Assembly: GCF_020149765.1 (NCBI RefSeq) | Contig: NZ_CP083809.1 | Location: 1,488,001-1,552,000, forward strand | Direction: 5' to 3' | DNA from: Pantoea agglomerans | Lineage (GTDB): Bacteria > Pseudomonadota > Gammaproteobacteria > Enterobacterales > Enterobacteriaceae | DNA length: 64,000 nucleotides | Shown: piece after piece, positions 61,543 to 64,000 of the stretch | Layout of the letters: every line of letters begins with the position of its first letter | Position numbering within the stretch: position 1 is the first letter of the stretch | Program-made: the position numbers and the translations under genes | Notes under the pieces: model-generated | What the model saw: the letters and a program-made list of their open reading frames with translations, nothing else | What the model was told of the DNA's origin: nothing | Database searches by the model: none

Positions 61543-62309
61543 AGCTGACCTTTCTCGGTACCGGCGGGGTGACCGCCGCGCCGCTTTTCGGCTGCGACTG
61601 CGCCGCCTGCATGCGGGCGCGCGCCGACGCCAAAAGGCGACGCGCCCCCTGCAGCGCGCTGATCGAGGCGGGGGGCGAGCGCATCCTGCTCGACGCCGGA
61701 CTGCCGCTGCTGGCGGAGCGCTTCGCGCCCGGCGAGCTGTCGCGCATTTTGCTGACCCACTACCATATGGATCACGTACAGGGGCTGTTTGCGCTGCGCT
61801 GGGGGCTGGGGGCGGCGATCCCCGTCTGGGGGCCGCCGGACGAGCGGGGCTGCGACGATCTCTTTAAGCATCCCGGCCTGCTCGATTTTCGCCCGTCGCT
61901 GACGCCCTTTGTGCCGCATCTTTTCGGCGCGCTGCAGGTGACGCCGCTGCCGCTGCAGCACTCAAAGCTGACGCACGGCTACCTGTTTGACTGGCACGGC
62001 GCGCGGCTCGCCTGGCTGTGCGATACCTGCGGCCTGCCGCCCGACACCGACGATTTTCTCACCGGCCAGCGCATCGATGAGCTGGTGATCGACTGCAACG
62101 ATCCGCCGTCGCCCGCTGCGCGCAACCATAACGATCTGACGCGCGCGCTGGCGATTGTCGAGCGGCTTGCGCCGCGGCGCGCCTGGCTGACGCATCTGTC
62201 GCATCAGATGGATAACTGGTTAGCAAACAATCCTTTGCCTCCGTCTCTCTTCGCGGCTGCCGACGGCATAACGCTGTCGCTGAGCGCGGACGACCCTGTC
62301 ACCGTTTGA
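61539..62309 (+). CDS. phnP: Phosphoribosyl cyclic phosphodiesterase PhnP
   Basis: The 256-residue metallo-beta-lactamase-fold phosphodiesterase has the metal motif [11 protein letters not shown] near residue 70, a cysteine cluster CDCAAC near residue 22 and HSKLTHGYL. It opens 5-phosphoribosyl 1,2-cyclic phosphate, the product of the C-P lyase, for PhnN. The Pho boxes of the downstream phnC operon begin within its last codons. Confidence 0.93.
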   Translation: MKLTFLGTGGVTAAPLFGCDCAACMRARADAKRRRAPCSALIEAGGERILLDAGLPLLAERFAPGELSRILLTHYHMDHVQGLFALRWGLGAAIPVWGPPDERGCDDLFKHPGLLDFRPSLTPFVPHLFGALQVTPLPLQHSKLTHGYLFDWHGARLAWLCDTCGLPPDTDDFLTGQRIDELVIDCNDPPSPAARNHNDLTRALAIVERLAPRRAWLTHLSHQMDNWLANNPLPPSLFAAADGITLSLSADDPVTV

Positions 62310-62335
62310 TCATCTCGCTGTCATCAGAGAGTCAT
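62296..62335 (+). promoter_or_regulatory. Tandem Pho boxes before phnC
   Basis: Four 7-base units at 11-base steps: CTGTCAC (62296), TGATCAT (62307), CTGTCAT (62318) and GAGTCAT (62329). Units one and three are near-perfect PhoB half-sites. TAATAG at 62348-62353 stands at a suitable distance for a -10. The repeats overlap the last codons of phnP, so PhoB binds within the end of one gene to start the next. Confidence 0.8.
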
Positions 62336-62392
62336 CACGCCGGGCCGTAATAGGCGTCAACTTACACCTTGTCAACGCATACGGAGTGAATC

Positions 62393-63223
62393 ATGGCACA
62401 GGCACTGTTAAGAACCGTGGTGGACAACAGCAGCGCGCCCCTTAGCCCGCCAGCAGAGAAGGTGCTGTCGGTGCAGGGGCTGGGCAAGCGCTGGGGCGAG
62501 AACCGCGTGCTGGACAATGTCAGTTTTGATCTGCATGCGGGAGAAATGGTCGCCGTGATCGGCCGCTCGGGCGCAGGCAAATCGACGCTGCTGCATATGC
62601 TTAACGGCACCATCGACGCCTCTGAAGGGGCGGTTTACAGCCTGCGCAACGGCGAAGCCGAGCGCAACCTGCTGACCCTCAGCAGCCGTCAGCTGCGGCA
62701 GTGGCGCAGCGAATGCGGCATGATTTTTCAGGACTTCTGCCTGGTGCCGCGCCTCGATGTGCTGACCAACGTGCTGCTGGGCCGTCTTAGCCAGACCTCA
62801 ACGCTGAAATCCTTTTTTAAAGTCTTCTCTGACAGCGACCGCGCCCATGCTATCGAACTGCTGCAGTGGATGAATATGCTGCCGCAGGCGCTGCAGCGCG
62901 CCGAGAACCTGTCGGGCGGGCAGATGCAGCGCGTGGCCATCTGCCGCGCCCTGATGCAGAACCCGAAAATCCTGCTGGCCGACGAACCGGTGGCGTCGCT
63001 CGATCCCAAAAATACCAAACGCATCATGGATGTGCTGCGCCAGGTCAGCGAGCAGGGCATCAGCGTGATGGTAAACCTCCATTCGGTTGAGCTGGTGAAA
63101 AGCTACTGCACGCGCGTCATCGGTATTCAGCGCGGCAGAGTGCTGTTCGACGGCCATCCGGCGCACCTGACCGACAGCCTGCTGCAACAGCTCTACGGCG
63201 ATGAAATCAATCAGCTTCACTAA
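62393..63223 (+). CDS. phnC: Phosphonate ABC transporter ATPase PhnC
   Basis: The 276-residue ATPase has Walker [17 protein letters not shown] near residue 56, signature [15 protein letters not shown] and Walker [14 protein letters not shown]. coli PhnC (about 262 residues) is slightly shorter at the N-terminus. CGGAGTG precedes the ATG. With PhnD and PhnE it imports phosphonates. It is transcribed from its own Pho-box promoter, downstream of the lyase genes. E. coli has phnCDE upstream. Confidence 0.93.
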   Translation: MAQALLRTVVDNSSAPLSPPAEKVLSVQGLGKRWGENRVLDNVSFDLHAGEMVAVIGRSGAGKSTLLHMLNGTIDASEGAVYSLRNGEAERNLLTLSSRQLRQWRSECGMIFQDFCLVPRLDVLTNVLLGRLSQTSTLKSFFKVFSDSDRAHAIELLQWMNMLPQALQRAENLSGGQMQRVAICRALMQNPKILLADEPVASLDPKNTKRIMDVLRQVSEQGISVMVNLHSVELVKSYCTRVIGIQRGRVLFDGHPAHLTDSLLQQLYGDEINQLH

Positions 63224-63249
63224 CCTCCACGGCAAGAGACAAAACTCGA

Positions 63250-64000
63250 ATGAAACTGACTTTATTAGCATTACTGACCAGCGTAGTGACCTTTGGCGTG
63301 AACGCAGCGGATGCACCGAAAGAGCTGAATCTGGGCATTCTCGGCGGGCAGAACGCCACCCAGCAGATTGGCGATAACCAGTGCGTGAAGGACTTTTTTG
63401 ATAAGGAACTCAACGTCGACACGAAGCTGCGCAACTCCTCCGACTACGCCGGCGTTATTCAGGGACTGCTGGGCGGCAAGATCGATATGGTGCTGAGCAT
63501 GTCGCCTGCCTCTTACGCCTCGGTCTACCTGCAGGATGCCAAAGCCGTGGATATCGTCGGCATTCTGGTGGATGACAAAGATGGCTCGAAAGGCTATCAC
63601 TCGGTGGTGATTGTGAAAAACAGCAGCCCCTATAAGAAGCTGGAAGACCTGAAGGGCAAATCCTTTGGCATGGCCGACCCGGACTCCACCTCCGGCTTCC
63701 TGATGCCGAACCAGGCGTTTAAAAAGCAGTTCGGCGGCAGCGTGGATGACAAGTACAACGGCTTCTTCTCCAGCGTGACCTTTTCCGGCGGCCACGAGCA
63801 GGACATCCTCGGCGTGCTGAACAATCAGTTCGACGGCGCGGTGACCTGGAGTTCGCTGGTGGGCGACTATAACAGCGGCTACAGCGCTGGCGCCTTTGGT
63901 CGCCTGATCCGCATGGATCACCCCGATCTGATGAAGCAGATCCGCATTATCTGGCAGTCGCCGCTGATCCCCAACGGCCCGCTGCTGGTGAGCAATAAGT
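63250..64000 (+). CDS. phnD: Phosphonate binding protein PhnD (partial at window end)
   Basis: The visible 250 codons begin at ATG 63250, with a signal peptide ending near NAADA. The mature start KELNLGILGGQNATQQIG and DMVLSMSPASYASVYL and MADPDSTSGFLMPNQAF are typical of PhnD-type phosphonate receptors. The reading frame continues past the window, so the C-terminus is missing. phnE is expected to follow. The ribosome-binding site is weak (AAGAGAC). Confidence 0.93.
   Translation, partial: MKLTLLALLTSVVTFGVNAADAPKELNLGILGGQNATQQIGDNQCVKDFFDKELNVDTKLRNSSDYAGVIQGLLGGKIDMVLSMSPASYASVYLQDAKAVDIVGILVDDKDGSKGYHSVVIVKNSSPYKKLEDLKGKSFGMADPDSTSGFLMPNQAFKKQFGGSVDDKYNGFFSSVTFSGGHEQDILGVLNNQFDGAVTWSSLVGDYNSGYSAGAFGRLIRMDHPDLMKQIRIIWQSPLIPNGPLLVSNK

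Noticed and set aside
1..64000. CRISPR arrays, prophage genes, insertion sequences
   Set aside because: No repeated spacer pattern, transposase, integrase or phage structural gene could be recognised on either strand.

Overview
The window is GC-rich chromosomal DNA from an enterobacterium. Signs of this are a tRNA-Asn that matches the Escherichia coli gene as I remember it, E. coli-like Nac, Cbl, Yih and Phn proteins, and E. coli-style sigma70, sigma54 and Pho-box sites. The GC content and accessory gene mix would suit the Erwiniaceae (Pantoea, Mixta, Erwinia), but the species cannot be fixed from sequence alone. There is no integrase, transposase, prophage or CRISPR array. Almost every gene serves nutrient acquisition, and the window works as a block of sulfur, nitrogen and phosphorus scavenging.

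Layout. (1) 32-6903: a tightly overlapping sulfur-type operon with a D-cysteine desulfhydrase-family PLP enzyme, an Asp/Glu racemase-family protein, a TauABC/SsuABC-like importer, an M20 amidohydrolase and an FMN-dependent (NtaA/SnaA-type) monooxygenase. (2) 7098-7801: a HigBA-type toxin-antitoxin pair with a palindrome over its promoter. (3) 7902-17815: a sulfoglycolysis locus (yihO, P, Q, S, T, U divergent from yihV, W) that breaks down sulfoquinovose. The mutarotase gene yihR is absent. (4) 17818-19755: a LysE-family exporter, a DUF2000 protein and a divergent Lrp-type regulator. (5) 19854-19929: tRNA-Asn with a near-consensus promoter. (6) 20437-23923: a CUT2 sugar/polyol ABC importer. (7) 24090-27939: nac with a sigma54 promoter and NtrC site, then cbl. 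The two are separated by an AT-richer, oppositely oriented three-gene island that ends in hcp and looks like a type VI secretion effector/immunity/carrier unit.

(8) 27936-30224: an O-methyltransferase and a GabD-like dehydrogenase. (9) 30351-43901: a long gene run headed by a second sigma54 promoter and NtrC-like site. It encodes an aldehyde dehydrogenase, a HAD hydrolase, two FAD amine/amino-acid oxidases, a dipeptide/opine-type ABC importer (Tat-exported binding protein, fused ATPases), an acetyltransferase, a 2-hydroxyacid dehydrogenase and a GABA-type aminotransferase. An Lrp-type regulator follows. This looks like an Ntr-controlled pathway for an unidentified nitrogen compound. (10) 44965-54433: an acetyltransferase with hydantoinase A/B subunits, a ThDP-dependent oxidase-like enzyme, an SDR and a GGDEF-EAL protein. 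(11) 54628-64000: the C-P lyase genes in the order phnFGHIJKLMNP followed by phnCD, so the transporter lies downstream of the lyase genes. Tandem Pho boxes precede both halves and phnO is missing. phnD runs off the end of the window.

How it fits together: Cbl, YihW and the sulfur operons handle organosulfur supply. Nac and the NtrC/sigma54 sites link the amine/peptide pathway to nitrogen limitation. PhoB controls phosphonate use. Many starts were moved inward from the longest open frame because a ribosome-binding site or a 4-base ATGA overlap pointed there; each case is stated.
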